Positions 9,427-16,780 of a DNA stretch of 64,000 nucleotides are shown piece by piece. The notes under the pieces were generated by a model. It was not told the DNA's origin and made no database searches. It saw only the letters and a program-made list of their open reading frames with translations. This DNA comes from Roseibium sp. HPY-6 (lineage in GTDB: Bacteria > Pseudomonadota > Alphaproteobacteria > Rhizobiales > Stappiaceae). How positions within the stretch are numbered: the stretch's first letter is position 1; the number at the start of each line of letters is the position of its first letter. Location of the stretch: the NCBI RefSeq assembly GCF_040530035.1, contig NZ_JBEWCD010000002.1:2525793-2589792 (forward strand). The letters are read 5' to 3'. The translations under genes and the position numbers were made by a program.

Positions 9427-9702
9427 CTAGTCCTGATACAGGAACTCAATTCCCAATTCATCCGTCCGCACCCAGCGGATCTCGCCGTGAAAACGAAGTT
9501 TTCTGCTCTCCACTTCAAGAACAATCTTTGCTTTTGCCTTCAAGCCTTTGGTTTTGGTCGCAATTCGACACCCGCCAGCGCTGATATCCTCAACGACACA
9601 AGGCTGGTGCTCCTTGTCCAGTTTCAAAATACCTGGCCACTTGCAGCGCTTCCTGGGGAAGATCCTGGCTTCCTCCCGCAATTTTTGCACCGGTGAATTC
9701 AC
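9427..9702 (-). CDS. PilZ domain protein (possible c-di-GMP receptor)
   Basis: The 91-residue protein is essentially one PilZ domain. The c-di-GMP contact motifs are present: overlapping RxxxR at R9/R13/R17 and DISAGG (DxSxxG) at residues 39-44. It should bind cyclic di-GMP and act through an unknown partner. The start is GTG 9702, with only a weak upstream GGGT, so the exact N-terminus is uncertain. The gene stands alone between dnaB and alr, with an AT-rich upstream region. An EAL phosphodiesterase is encoded at 61.4 kb, so c-di-GMP signalling is present in the organism. Confidence 0.85.
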   Translation of the reverse strand: MNSPVQKLREEARIFPRKRCKWPGILKLDKEHQPCVVEDISAGGCRIATKTKGLKAKAKIVLEVESRKLRFHGEIRWVRTDELGIEFLYQD

Positions 9703-9932
9703 GTTGACCCATTTCCAAAAAACATTCGAAACACTTCAAGTCTGATTACCCAGGGTAAATAATGAGGTTTAAAGATGATTTAAAATTGTCAATTTGAACA
9801 AGTTCAATTTGATGCAATTTTTCCAAATATCCCTCGCCAGAACCCACTTTGGTTGAGGCAAATTAATCGATTCTGAATTGAGATTCTAGAGAGTTCACCT
9901 GTGTTGCCAAGTGATTCCTGAACTGATCATCT
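9703..9932. other. AT-rich intergenic region upstream of the PilZ gene
   Basis: This 230-nt stretch is clearly more AT-rich than its surroundings. It contains a small inverted repeat, TTGAAC at 9794-9799 and GTTCAA at 9802-9807. It must hold the PilZ-gene promoter and whatever ends dnaB transcription, but I see no classical hairpin terminator. Confidence 0.4.
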
Positions 9933-11417
9933 TCACTCGTAACGCTCGGGAAGATGATCGTCTTCGGCGAGATCGGAGAACCGGGTAAATTCGCCCTGGA
10001 AGTGCAGGTTGGCGGTGCCGGTCGGCCCGTGCCTCTGCTTTGCGATGATCACTTCCGCCTTGCCCCTGGCCGCGTCATGCTTGGCTTCCCAAGCCGCATA
10101 TTCCGGAGAACCGACTTCTGGTTCGGTTTTGGACAGATAATATTCTTCGCGATAGACGAAAAGGATCACGTCGGCGTCCTGCTCGATCGAACCCGATTCG
10201 CGAAGGTCTGACATCATCGGCCGTTTGTCGTCGCGTGATTCGACCTGGCGGGAGAGCTGGGACAACGCAATGATCGGAACGTTCAGTTCCTTCGCCAAAG
10301 CCTTCAGGCCGGTTGTGATTTCTGTAATTTCCTGGACCCGGTTGCCCGAATTCTTGGCCGAGCCGGAGAGCAGCTGAATATAGTCCACGACCAGCAGATC
10401 AAGGCCGCGCTGCCGTTTCAACCGACGCGCCTTCGCCACCAGAGAGGCAATCGAAATGCCACCGGTCTGGTCCACGTGCAAAGGCACCGTTTGCATTGTC
10501 TGCGCACACGCTGCAAGTTTTTCAAATTCCGCTTCTGTTATATCGCCGCGCCGGATTTTCGATGATGAAATCTCCGCCTGCTCGGAAATGATACGCGTTG
10601 CCAGCTGCTCTGCTGACATTTCGAGGGAGAAGAACCCGACAACGCCGCCATTGATTGTTTTGAGCGTGCCATCAGGCTGTTCTTCAGATTTGTAGGCCTG
10701 CGCGATGTTATAGGCGATGTTGGTCGCAAGGGAGGTTTTTCCCATTGCCGGCCGGCCTGCAAGAACAATTAGGTCGGACTGCTGAAGCCCACCCATGAGC
10801 TTGTCGAGTTCCCTGAGACCCGTCGATGTTCCGGAGAGCGCACCTTCGCGGTTATAGGCGGCATGTGCCATTTCGATGGTTTCCGTCAACGCATCACCAA
10901 ATGACACGAACCCACCCTCACTGCGGCCCGTTTCCGCCAGCTCGAACAGTCTGCGCTCTGCGTCGTCGATCTGCTGCCCGGGCGGGACATCGATGGGAGC
11001 GTCGAAGGCGATGTTGACCATGTCCTCGCCGATCCGGATCAGGTTCCGGCGGATGGCAAGGTCGTAGATTGTACGGCCATAGTCCTCAGCATTGATGATG
11101 GACGCTGCATCGCCGGCAAGACGCAGAAGAAACTGAGTTGCGGACAGGTCCGCAATTTTTGCGTCAGCGGGATAGAAGGTTTTCAGCGTAATCGGCGAGG
11201 CGGTTTTGCCGGCCCGGATGAGGTGGCTGACTTTTTCATAGATGTCGTGGTGGGACGGCACGAAAAAGTGGTGCGGTTCAAGAAAGTCGGAGACCCGGTA
11301 GAACGTTTCATTGTTTACGAGGATCGCACCCAGCAACTGTCTTTCAGCCTCCGCGTTATGCGGTGCAAGACGCTGGATGTCTTCTTCCGTTTCGACTTTC
11401 TGCAGTGTGCCCTTCAT
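9933..11417 (-). CDS. dnaB: replicative DNA helicase DnaB
   Basis: DnaB is the hexameric 5'-3' helicase of the replication fork. The N-terminal helicase-loader/primase-interacting domain begins at LAPHNAEAERQLLGA. The RecA-like domain has Walker A GRPAMGKTS near residue 220, Walker B LLVVDYIQLLSG near residue 340, and the conserved LRESGSIEQDADVI with the arginine finger region. I chose ATG 11417 (MKGTLQK) because a purine-rich GGGGGA precedes it; an upstream ATG would add 19 poorly conserved residues. The length is 494 aa. It is transcribed in the same direction as the ribosomal operon upstream, but the terminator at 11.73 kb separates them. Confidence 0.97.
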   Translation of the reverse strand: MKGTLQKVETEEDIQRLAPHNAEAERQLLGAILVNNETFYRVSDFLEPHHFFVPSHHDIYEKVSHLIRAGKTASPITLKTFYPADAKIADLSATQFLLRLAGDAASIINAEDYGRTIYDLAIRRNLIRIGEDMVNIAFDAPIDVPPGQQIDDAERRLFELAETGRSEGGFVSFGDALTETIEMAHAAYNREGALSGTSTGLRELDKLMGGLQQSDLIVLAGRPAMGKTSLATNIAYNIAQAYKSEEQPDGTLKTINGGVVGFFSLEMSAEQLATRIISEQAEISSSKIRRGDITEAEFEKLAACAQTMQTVPLHVDQTGGISIASLVAKARRLKRQRGLDLLVVDYIQLLSGSAKNSGNRVQEITEITTGLKALAKELNVPIIALSQLSRQVESRDDKRPMMSDLRESGSIEQDADVILFVYREEYYLSKTEPEVGSPEYAAWEAKHDAARGKAEVIIAKQRHGPTGTANLHFQGEFTRFSDLAEDDHLPERYE

Positions 11418-11720
11418 CTCGTCCCCCGATGACCCAAGTTCACCCGGCATACCTTCTGACGGGGACGGTCTCAAGGTTCAAAAAGGCCTCTTAATGTTTC
11501 CCACCGCAATGTACAGATCAGCGGGGATAGACTCGAATCCCGCTTGACTCAAAACCTGTTTGAAGACTCAAGGCGCTAGATCTTAGTCATTGAAATCTAT
11601 TGTCTTTTTTTAAAAGTAAATTGACGGTTAACAATTTGGACTGTTGATTCAAGACGTTGTCATGGACTTTGGATCTGCTGGTTTAGCGTGGTGGGCTGCG
11701 CCTTGAAAAGAATTGCTGGC
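11418..11720. other. dnaB leader region
   Basis: The gene-free stretch holds the dnaB promoter and leader. At 11521-11543 a hairpin (GCGGGGAT, loop, ATCCCGC) superficially resembles a tRNA T-arm, but no acceptor, D-arm or anticodon arm can be folded around it. An AT-rich block with a run of T lies at 11605-11640. I found no open frame with a ribosome site. Confidence 0.35.
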
Positions 11721-11754
11721 AAAACAAAAAAACGGCGCTGAAACCAGCGCCGTT
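11721..11754 (-). terminator. rho-independent terminator of rpsF-rpsR-rplI
   Basis: Read on the minus strand, a 10-bp stem (AACGGCGCTG with its complement) closes a 4-nt loop and is followed by a run of seven T. It starts 32 nt after the rplI stop, so it ends the ribosomal operon and insulates dnaB. Confidence 0.9.
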
Positions 11755-11785
11755 CATATTGTTGCCGGAATACTGTTCCAGCGGA

Positions 11786-12394
11786 TCAGACGTCTTCTTC
11801 GACCGGAGCTTCAGCTTCAGCTTCTGCCTCCGCATCGGAACCGTCGTCGGTTCCTTCCGCGTCTTCTGCTTCTTCGTCTTCTTCAAATTCGAAGACATCC
11901 TGTTCCGGCGTGGTCAAATCCTCACCGGCTGCCTGGCGTGCTGCTTCGTCTTCGGAACGAGCGACGTTGACCACGACAGATACTTCGACTTCCGGGTGCA
12001 GGCGGATCAGAACCGTGTGCATGCCGATTGTCTTGATCGGAGTGCGCAGTTCGACCTGTCCGCGGGAAACAGTAAATCCGGCTTCCGTCAGGCCTTCTGC
12101 AACGTCACGTGTGGAAACGGAACCATAAAGCTGACCGGTTTCACCGGCAGACCGGATCATGACAAGGGCTTCGCCATCCAGTTTGGAAGCGACTGCTTCA
12201 GCTTCGCTCTTGCGTTCCAGGTTACGGGCTTCCAGCTGCGCGCGTTCACGCTCGAAGCGCTCAAGGTTTGCCTTGTTTGCACGAAGCGCTTTGCCTTGAG
12301 GCAGCAGATAGTTGCGTGCATAGCCGTCGCGAACGCGAACGGTGTCGCCCATCTGGCCGAGCTTGGCGATGCGCTCAAGAAGAATGATTTGCAT
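11786..12394 (-). CDS. rplI: 50S ribosomal protein L9 with acidic C-terminal extension
   Basis: L9 bridges the L1 region of the 50S subunit and adjacent ribosomes. The N-terminal domain ([17 protein letters not shown], then the conserved [12 protein letters not shown]) and the connecting helix and C-terminal domain run to about residue 150. Bacterial L9 usually ends there. This 202-residue protein continues with about 45 residues made almost only of Glu, Asp, Ala and Gly. Acidic tails are known in several alphaproteobacterial L9 proteins; their role is not established. ATG 12394 has AGGAG upstream. It is the last gene of the rpsF-rpsR-rplI operon. Confidence 0.97.
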   Translation of the reverse strand: MQIILLERIAKLGQMGDTVRVRDGYARNYLLPQGKALRANKANLERFERERAQLEARNLERKSEAEAVASKLDGEALVMIRSAGETGQLYGSVSTRDVAEGLTEAGFTVSRGQVELRTPIKTIGMHTVLIRLHPEVEVSVVVNVARSEDEAARQAAGEDLTTPEQDVFEFEEDEEAEDAEGTDDGSDAEAEAEAEAPVEEDV

Positions 12395-12460
12395 TTTTGT
12401 CTCCTACTGTCCCACCGTCTGGGTGGTTAGAGACCGATTGTCCGCGGTCCCAATACGGAT

Positions 12461-12480
12461 CTCCCGGGCGAACCCGGGAG
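12461..12480 (-). repeat. perfect 8-bp GC-rich hairpin between rpsR and rplI
   Basis: CTCCCGGG and CCCGGGAG flank four bases; on the minus-strand transcript the loop reads UUCG. No T-run follows, so it is not a standard terminator. It sits 24 nt after the rpsR stop and before rplI. It may be an RNA stabiliser or attenuator that sets the rpsR-to-rplI ratio, but this is inference. Confidence 0.75.
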
Positions 12481-12503
12481 GGCAGGGTTTCTAATAAGAA
12501 GCC

Positions 12504-12752
12504 TTAGCTGATGACGAACGGCAAAAGGCCGAGCAGGCGGGCGCGTTTGATGGCGCGTGCCAGTTCACGCTGTTTCTTTGCGGAAACGGCGGTGATACGG
12601 CTCGGGACGATCTTGCCGCGCTCGGAGATATACCTCTGCAGAAGGCGGATGTCCTTGTAGTCGATCTTCGGAGCATTCGAACCGGAGAACGGGCAGGTTT
12701 TCCGGCGACGGAAGAACGGGCGGCGGCTCGGAAGCTGTGCAATATCAACCAT
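12504..12752 (-). CDS. rpsR: 30S ribosomal protein S18
   Basis: S18 is a small basic protein that binds the 30S platform together with S6. The 82-residue sequence contains the family core [17 protein letters not shown], followed by [26 protein letters not shown] (shown in parts for location, residues about 38-63). It starts at ATG 12752, 6 nt after the rpsF stop. The S6-S18 gene pair reflects their physical heterodimer in the ribosome. Confidence 0.97.
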   Translation of the reverse strand: MVDIAQLPSRRPFFRRRKTCPFSGSNAPKIDYKDIRLLQRYISERGKIVPSRITAVSAKKQRELARAIKRARLLGLLPFVIS

Positions 12753-12758
12753 TGTCTC

Positions 12759-13187
12759 TTACTCCTCTTCACCACGGCGCGGGGGACGGCTGCCACCAGA
12801 GCGATCACCGCGATCGCCTCTGTCGCCGCGGTCACCACGGCCACCACCACGGCGGTCATCGCGGTCACGCTTCTGCATCATCGCGGAAGGCTCTTCGTCG
12901 AGTTCGTCGACGCGGAAGGTCATGTAGCGCAGAACATCTTCGCTCAGACCCATCTGGCGTTCCATTTCGGCAACGGCAGCATGCGGCGCGGTAATGTTCA
13001 TAAGCGTGTAGTGAGCCTTGCGGTTCTTCTTGATACGGTAGGCAAGAGACCGAAGACCCCAGTTTTCGACTTTGCCTACAGTACCGCCGGCGCCTTCGAT
13101 GAGGCCCTTGTACTGTTCGACAAGCTGTTCGACCTGCTGGGCCGAAACGTCCTGGCGCGCCAGGAATACGTGCTCATAAAGAGGCAT
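12759..13187 (-). CDS. rpsF: 30S ribosomal protein S6 with RGD-repeat tail
   Basis: S6 forms a heterodimer with S18 on the 30S platform. The conserved domain begins [13 protein letters not shown] and spans about 100 residues. A low-complexity tail follows in which Arg-Gly-Asp is repeated in tandem ([13 protein letters not shown] near residues 120-132), ending in EEE. Longer charged S6 tails are common in alphaproteobacteria, but the clean RGD repetition is notable. ATG 13187 is favoured over the upstream in-frame region because the family always begins at this Met. It is the first gene of the operon. Confidence 0.96.
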   Translation of the reverse strand: MPLYEHVFLARQDVSAQQVEQLVEQYKGLIEGAGGTVGKVENWGLRSLAYRIKKNRKAHYTLMNITAPHAAVAEMERQMGLSEDVLRYMTFRVDELDEEPSAMMQKRDRDDRRGGGRGDRGDRGDRGDRSGGSRPPRRGEEE

Positions 13188-13388
13188 AAAGATAGCCTTT
13201 CTTCGTGTTGACAACGCGGGATCGGCGCGGAGCCTCCTCGTAGCCCCGGAAAGGCACGAGAGTTCTAACGAGAGCGGGAACACGGGAAGTCGGATCTTTC
13301 AGAAGATCCTGGCAAACGCCCTTCCTTTCAGCCCCCGGCCAAATCCCGGATGAAGCGCGCTCTATACTCCGTTTTGGGGGAAATGCAA
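13188..13388 (-). promoter_or_regulatory. promoter and leader of rpsF-rpsR-rplI
   Basis: On the minus strand TTGCAT (13383-13388) and TATAGA (13361-13366) are separated by 16 nt, a plausible sigma-70 promoter. The leader to rpsF is then about 165 nt. It contains a hairpin of 7 bp (GGATCTT/AAGATCC, 13292-13309). A long structured leader fits S6/S18 autoregulation known in other bacteria, but I could not confirm the described RNA motif. Confidence 0.55.
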
Positions 13389-13534
13389 GCTCAAAGCGCA
13401 AAGGGCAATCTCCAACGGCGACAAATCGTCAGAAATTGTCCTGATCCACCGAACGCGCTAGAGCTTGCGCGGCGAGCCCAAAGCCACATCCTACGGAGGG
13501 AGGATGCCGGTTCCAATCGAGCTTTACCTTTGAC

Positions 13535-14086
13535 TCAACTGTGTGCTTGCTTCCAGCGACGATGGCCCACCGCGCCTGCCAGAGCCGCCATCAATAGCAA
13601 TCCGCTGGCAGGAAGCGGGACAGGTGTGAGCGGGACGGGCGTGAACCTGAGGCCGAAATCGCCTTCTCCAGAACCCGAAGGAACACTTTCGTCCCTCAAA
13701 ATGCCTTCCGCATCTCCAGTGTCGGGGAATATGAAGAAATGCAAGACACAGCAGCCGCTTACGAGATCGTTGAGATTGTCACTACGGGAGACAAAATCAA
13801 CAAACGTGATTTCTCCGTTTTTGACGTCCCAAATGCTTATAAAGGGAAATGAGTAGCTGTTAATCCCGAAGTTGTCGCTGTTGGTGAGGACTTCCACGCT
13901 GGTCTGGCTCGACCGGCCCTCGGTCAATCCCCGAACGATGCCGGTTACAGTGCCGCCGCCATGTACGTCCTTGTTAACGAAAGAAAATTCGAAATCATAC
14001 GTAACCGCATGGGCTGGGTTTGTCATCGCGACTGCCACAATCGCGAAAACAGCTGCGGATAGAAATCTTCGAATTGCGTGTATCAT
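13535..14086 (-). CDS. exported protein with VPLPA-CTERM-type sorting tail
   Basis: The 183-residue protein has an N-terminal signal peptide (MIHAIRRFLSAAVFAIVAVA, then AHA as the likely cleavage site). The central region is beta-rich and Gly/Ser/Asp-rich, with no recognised enzyme motif. The C-terminus has the three parts of an exosortase sorting signal: the motif VPLPAS near residue 156, a hydrophobic helix, and a short basic end (HRRWK). Such proteins are processed by an exosortase and often accompany extracellular polysaccharide. No exosortase gene is in the window. The gene is monocistronic, and the identity of its middle domain is unknown. Confidence 0.8.
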   Translation of the reverse strand: MIHAIRRFLSAAVFAIVAVAMTNPAHAVTYDFEFSFVNKDVHGGGTVTGIVRGLTEGRSSQTSVEVLTNSDNFGINSYSFPFISIWDVKNGEITFVDFVSRSDNLNDLVSGCCVLHFFIFPDTGDAEGILRDESVPSGSGEGDFGLRFTPVPLTPVPLPASGLLLMAALAGAVGHRRWKQAHS

Positions 14087-14473
14087 ACAGATTGCCCCAA
14101 ATTACATTGTCAATTTTAGCGTGAAATTAATTTTATGCGAGTGGTGAGTCAATTGGAAAAACCAAAGGTTGAGCTGCTCGGTCAGGGCGGCGCGAATTTG
14201 ATTTGTTGGAGAAACTTTACGGAAGAGGCGAGCGCATGGTCCTTCTGCTGATCGCCGATTGGTCTTTAAAATCGGGAGATTCGGCAAAAAGAGTTCGATT
14301 CACGGCTTGGAGTGGTTTCTAGGCCTTGACAGCGCGGGCAAGAGCGTATCATAGGCTCGCGCCAAGTTCGCAGTTGGCGCTATCGGGCCGACATTTCGCT
14401 TTCTTCCAAAAGCTGATGGTTTGCTTCTTGTACTGAAGCCGGCCCCACGCACGTTTTATGGAGGCGTTCCCAA
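14087..14473. other. intergenic region between the VPLPA-CTERM gene and fabD
   Basis: This 387-nt stretch carries the divergent promoters. It has AT-rich DNA near 14095-14150 and a candidate fabD promoter at 14326-14352. A 28-codon plus-strand frame at 14235-14321 exists but is not convincing. I see no RNA gene in it. Confidence 0.4.
14326..14352 (+). promoter_or_regulatory. candidate sigma-70 promoter of the fabD-fabG genes
   Basis: A consensus TTGACA at 14326-14331 is followed after 15 nt by TATCAT at 14347-14352. The spacing is slightly short, but both hexamers are strong. The leader to fabD is about 115 nt. Confidence 0.5.
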
Positions 14474-15418
14474 ATGACCATAGCATTCACGTTTCCCGGC
14501 CAGGGCAGCCAGACTGTCGGAATGGGCAAAGGTCTCGCCGATGCCTTTCCGGAAGCAAAAGCCGTTTTTGAAGAAGTTGACGAAGCGCTCGGCCAAAAGC
14601 TCTCCGAGGTAATGTGGGACGGCCCTGAAGAGGTCTTGACCCTGACCGCAAATGCACAGCCGGCGTTGATGGCCGTCAGCCTTGCCACGATGCGCGTGCT
14701 TGAGGCAAAGGGGCTCGATCTGAAATCGGCAGTCGCCTATGTGGCCGGGCACTCGCTGGGAGAATACTCAGCGCTTGCCGCGGCGGGGAGCCTGGATGTC
14801 GCAACGACAGCGCGGCTGCTGCGCGTGCGCGGTGACGCGATGCAAAACGCCGTCCCGGTGGGCGCAGGCGCAATGGCGGCTCTGCTGGGTCTGGATTTCG
14901 ATGTTGCTGCCGAAGTTGCACAGGAGGCTGCACAAGGCGAGGTCTGCCAGGCAGCCAATGACAACGCGCCCGGACAGGTCGTGGTGTCGGGACACTTGGC
15001 TGCAGTCGAACGTGCAGTGGAAATTGCCAAGGCAAAAGGGGCTCGCCGCGCCGTAATGCTGCCGGTGAGTGCACCGTTCCATTGCGCGCTGATGGCACCT
15101 GCCGCCGACGCGATGTCAAAGGCGCTCGCCAACGCAGACATAAAATCGCCTGCTGTACCGCTTGTTGCCAATGTACTGGCAGCGCCTATCACAGACCCGG
15201 GAGAGATCCGGTCCAAGCTCGTAGAGCAGGTCACCGGAACAGTCCGTTGGCGCGAAAGCGTCAGCTGGCTTGCTGGCAATGGCGTTGACACCTTTGTAGA
15301 AGTGGGCACAGGCAAGGTACTTACCGGAATGGTCAGACGCATCCACAAGGAAGCGACGGGTCTTGTCGTTAACACCCCGGAAGACATCGACGCGCTTATG
15401 GAAAAGATTGTCGGCTGA
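14474..15418 (+). CDS. fabD: malonyl-CoA:ACP transacylase
   Basis: FabD loads malonate onto acyl carrier protein for type II fatty-acid synthesis. The 314-residue sequence has the GQGSQ loop at residues 9-13, the nucleophile in GHSLGEYSAL near residue 92, and the catalytic His in PVSAPFHCALM near residue 200. The ATG at 14474 begins exactly at the family start (MTIAFTFPGQGSQ). It leads the fabD-fabG-acpP-fabF block. Confidence 0.97.
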   Translation: MTIAFTFPGQGSQTVGMGKGLADAFPEAKAVFEEVDEALGQKLSEVMWDGPEEVLTLTANAQPALMAVSLATMRVLEAKGLDLKSAVAYVAGHSLGEYSALAAAGSLDVATTARLLRVRGDAMQNAVPVGAGAMAALLGLDFDVAAEVAQEAAQGEVCQAANDNAPGQVVVSGHLAAVERAVEIAKAKGARRAVMLPVSAPFHCALMAPAADAMSKALANADIKSPAVPLVANVLAAPITDPGEIRSKLVEQVTGTVRWRESVSWLAGNGVDTFVEVGTGKVLTGMVRRIHKEATGLVVNTPEDIDALMEKIVG

Positions 15419-15482
15419 CGCTCGGACGAACAACCAAAAACAAGCCCTTGTCGGGCAGCAATTGATCAGGGAAGGACCCCAG

Positions 15483-16220
15483 ATGTTCAGCTTGGATGGG
15501 AAAAACGCGCTCGTTACCGGTGCAACAGGCGGTATCGGCGAGGCGATTGCCCGCGCCCTGCATGCACAGGGAGCTACCGTTTCCCTTTCAGGAACACGCG
15601 CGGAGAAACTGGAAGCGCTTGCTGCAGACCTCGGTGAACGTGCATTTGTGACGCCCGCGAACCTATCGGATCGCGAGGCGGTGGACGCCTTGTTGCCGTC
15701 TGCCGAGGAAAAAATGGGCTCCGTCGACATTCTCGTGAACAATGCGGGCATCACGCGCGACAATATCTTTATGCGCATGAAGGACGATGAGTGGGACCAG
15801 GTCCTGGAAGTCAATCTGAGTTCCGGATTTCGCCTGTGCCGCGCGGCGATCAAGGGCATGATGAAACGCCGCTCGGGCCGCATCATCGGTATCACTTCCG
15901 TTGTCGGGGTGACCGGCAATCCGGGTCAGGTCAATTACGCCGCGGCGAAGGCCGGCATGATCGGTATGTACAAGTCGCTCGCACGTGAAGTGGCCAGCAG
16001 AAACATCACCGTCAATACGATTGCACCAGGCTTTATCGAAACGGCAATGACCGATGCGCTCAACGAAAAGCAAAAGGAATCAATTTTGACGAGCGTTCCG
16101 GCAGGCCGTTTGGGCACGTCGGAGGAGATTGCCTCCGCCGCACTCTATCTTGCCAGCAACGAAGCGGCTTATATCACTGGCCAGACGCTCCACGTCAACG
16201 GCGGCATGGCCATGATTTAA
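15483..16220 (+). CDS. fabG: 3-oxoacyl-ACP reductase
   Basis: FabG is the NADPH-dependent SDR that reduces beta-ketoacyl-ACP. The cofactor loop GATGGIGEA is at residues 13-21, NNAG is near residue 86, and the catalytic Ser (ITSVVG) and the YAAAK motif are in place. The C-terminus (GGMAMI) is typical. ATG 15483 has AAGGA 9 nt upstream. The length is 245 aa, as expected. It follows fabD by 64 nt. Confidence 0.96.
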   Translation: MFSLDGKNALVTGATGGIGEAIARALHAQGATVSLSGTRAEKLEALAADLGERAFVTPANLSDREAVDALLPSAEEKMGSVDILVNNAGITRDNIFMRMKDDEWDQVLEVNLSSGFRLCRAAIKGMMKRRSGRIIGITSVVGVTGNPGQVNYAAAKAGMIGMYKSLAREVASRNITVNTIAPGFIETAMTDALNEKQKESILTSVPAGRLGTSEEIASAALYLASNEAAYITGQTLHVNGGMAMI

Positions 16221-16227
16221 AAGGAAG

Positions 16228-16246
16228 TTTTGCCGAGTAGGCAAAA
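16228..16246 (+). repeat. short inverted repeat after fabG
   Basis: TTTTGCC and GGCAAAA flank 5 nt, followed by a run of A rather than T. In the plus-strand transcript it forms a 7-bp stem directly after the fabG stop, but it lacks a U-tract. It may act as a weak 3' end or RNA stabiliser before the acpP leader. Confidence 0.4.
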
Positions 16247-16463
16247 AAAATCCGGGCCGTTTGCAAGCGGTCGGGACTGGCTGGTAATGGTCAACAAAGT
16301 GTGTTACCAACCCGCCGATTGTAAAGAATTGCGTCGCTAAGACCGGTGATCCGGTACTGTGGCGCACCGACATCTTCAACACCGCGAGTTGGCGCCGCCG
16401 CGTTATGGTCGGGCAGGGGCAGTTTCGCGATAGACGAATAGACGAAAAATAAGGAAGTAAAAG

Positions 16464-16697
16464 ATGAGCGATATCGCGGATCGGGTGAAAAAAATCGTTG
16501 TCGAACACCTTGGTGTCGATGCCGAGAAGGTTGTGGAAGGCGCAAGCTTCATCGACGATCTGGGCGCTGACAGTCTCGACACCGTTGAGTTGGTCATGGC
16601 ATTTGAAGAAGAATTCGGCGTCGAAATTCCGGACACTGCAGCAGAGACTATCCTTACCGTCGGCGATGCCGTCAAGTTTCTGGAAGCAAACAAGTAA
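16464..16697 (+). CDS. acpP: acyl carrier protein
   Basis: ACP carries growing acyl chains on a 4'-phosphopantetheine arm. The 77-residue acidic protein has the invariant attachment site DSLDT (Ser37). ATG 16464 has a good ribosome site (AAGGAAG). The 243-nt gap after fabG suggests a separate, strong promoter for this highly expressed gene, although I cannot assign the hexamers with confidence. Confidence 0.98.
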   Translation: MSDIADRVKKIVVEHLGVDAEKVVEGASFIDDLGADSLDTVELVMAFEEEFGVEIPDTAAETILTVGDAVKFLEANK

Positions 16698-16730
16698 GGG
16701 TAAGCCCTGCTTGAATTCTGACAAATGACC

Positions 16731-16759
16731 GGGCCGGCGGGGATTGCCCCGCCAGGCCC
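16731..16759 (+). terminator. strong GC hairpin between acpP and fabF (attenuator-like)
   Basis: GGGCC-GGCGGGG and CCCCGCC-A-GGCCC enclose the loop ATTG, giving a 12-bp stem with one bulge. Only a short TTC follows, so termination would be partial. It would let acpP be expressed above fabF, as is usual for these genes. The hairpin ends 21 nt before the fabF start. Confidence 0.65.
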
Positions 16760-16780
16760 TTCAAACGTAAGTGCAGGTGT

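Noticed and set aside
11521..11543. T-arm-like hairpin (GCGGGGAT ... ATCCCGC) in the dnaB leader, resembling part of a tRNA
   Set aside because: No acceptor stem, D-arm, anticodon arm or CCA end can be folded around it, and the loop is not the standard seven bases. A tRNA remnant is possible but cannot be supported.
11786..12394. Possible frameshift or fusion at the acidic end of rplI
   Set aside because: The frame is continuous with consistent codon usage, and acidic L9 tails are known in alphaproteobacteria.
14235..14321. 28-codon plus-strand frame upstream of fabD
   Set aside because: It lies in the fabD promoter region and is interrupted as a gene idea by the candidate promoter just after it. 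No hydrophobic or conserved feature supports it.
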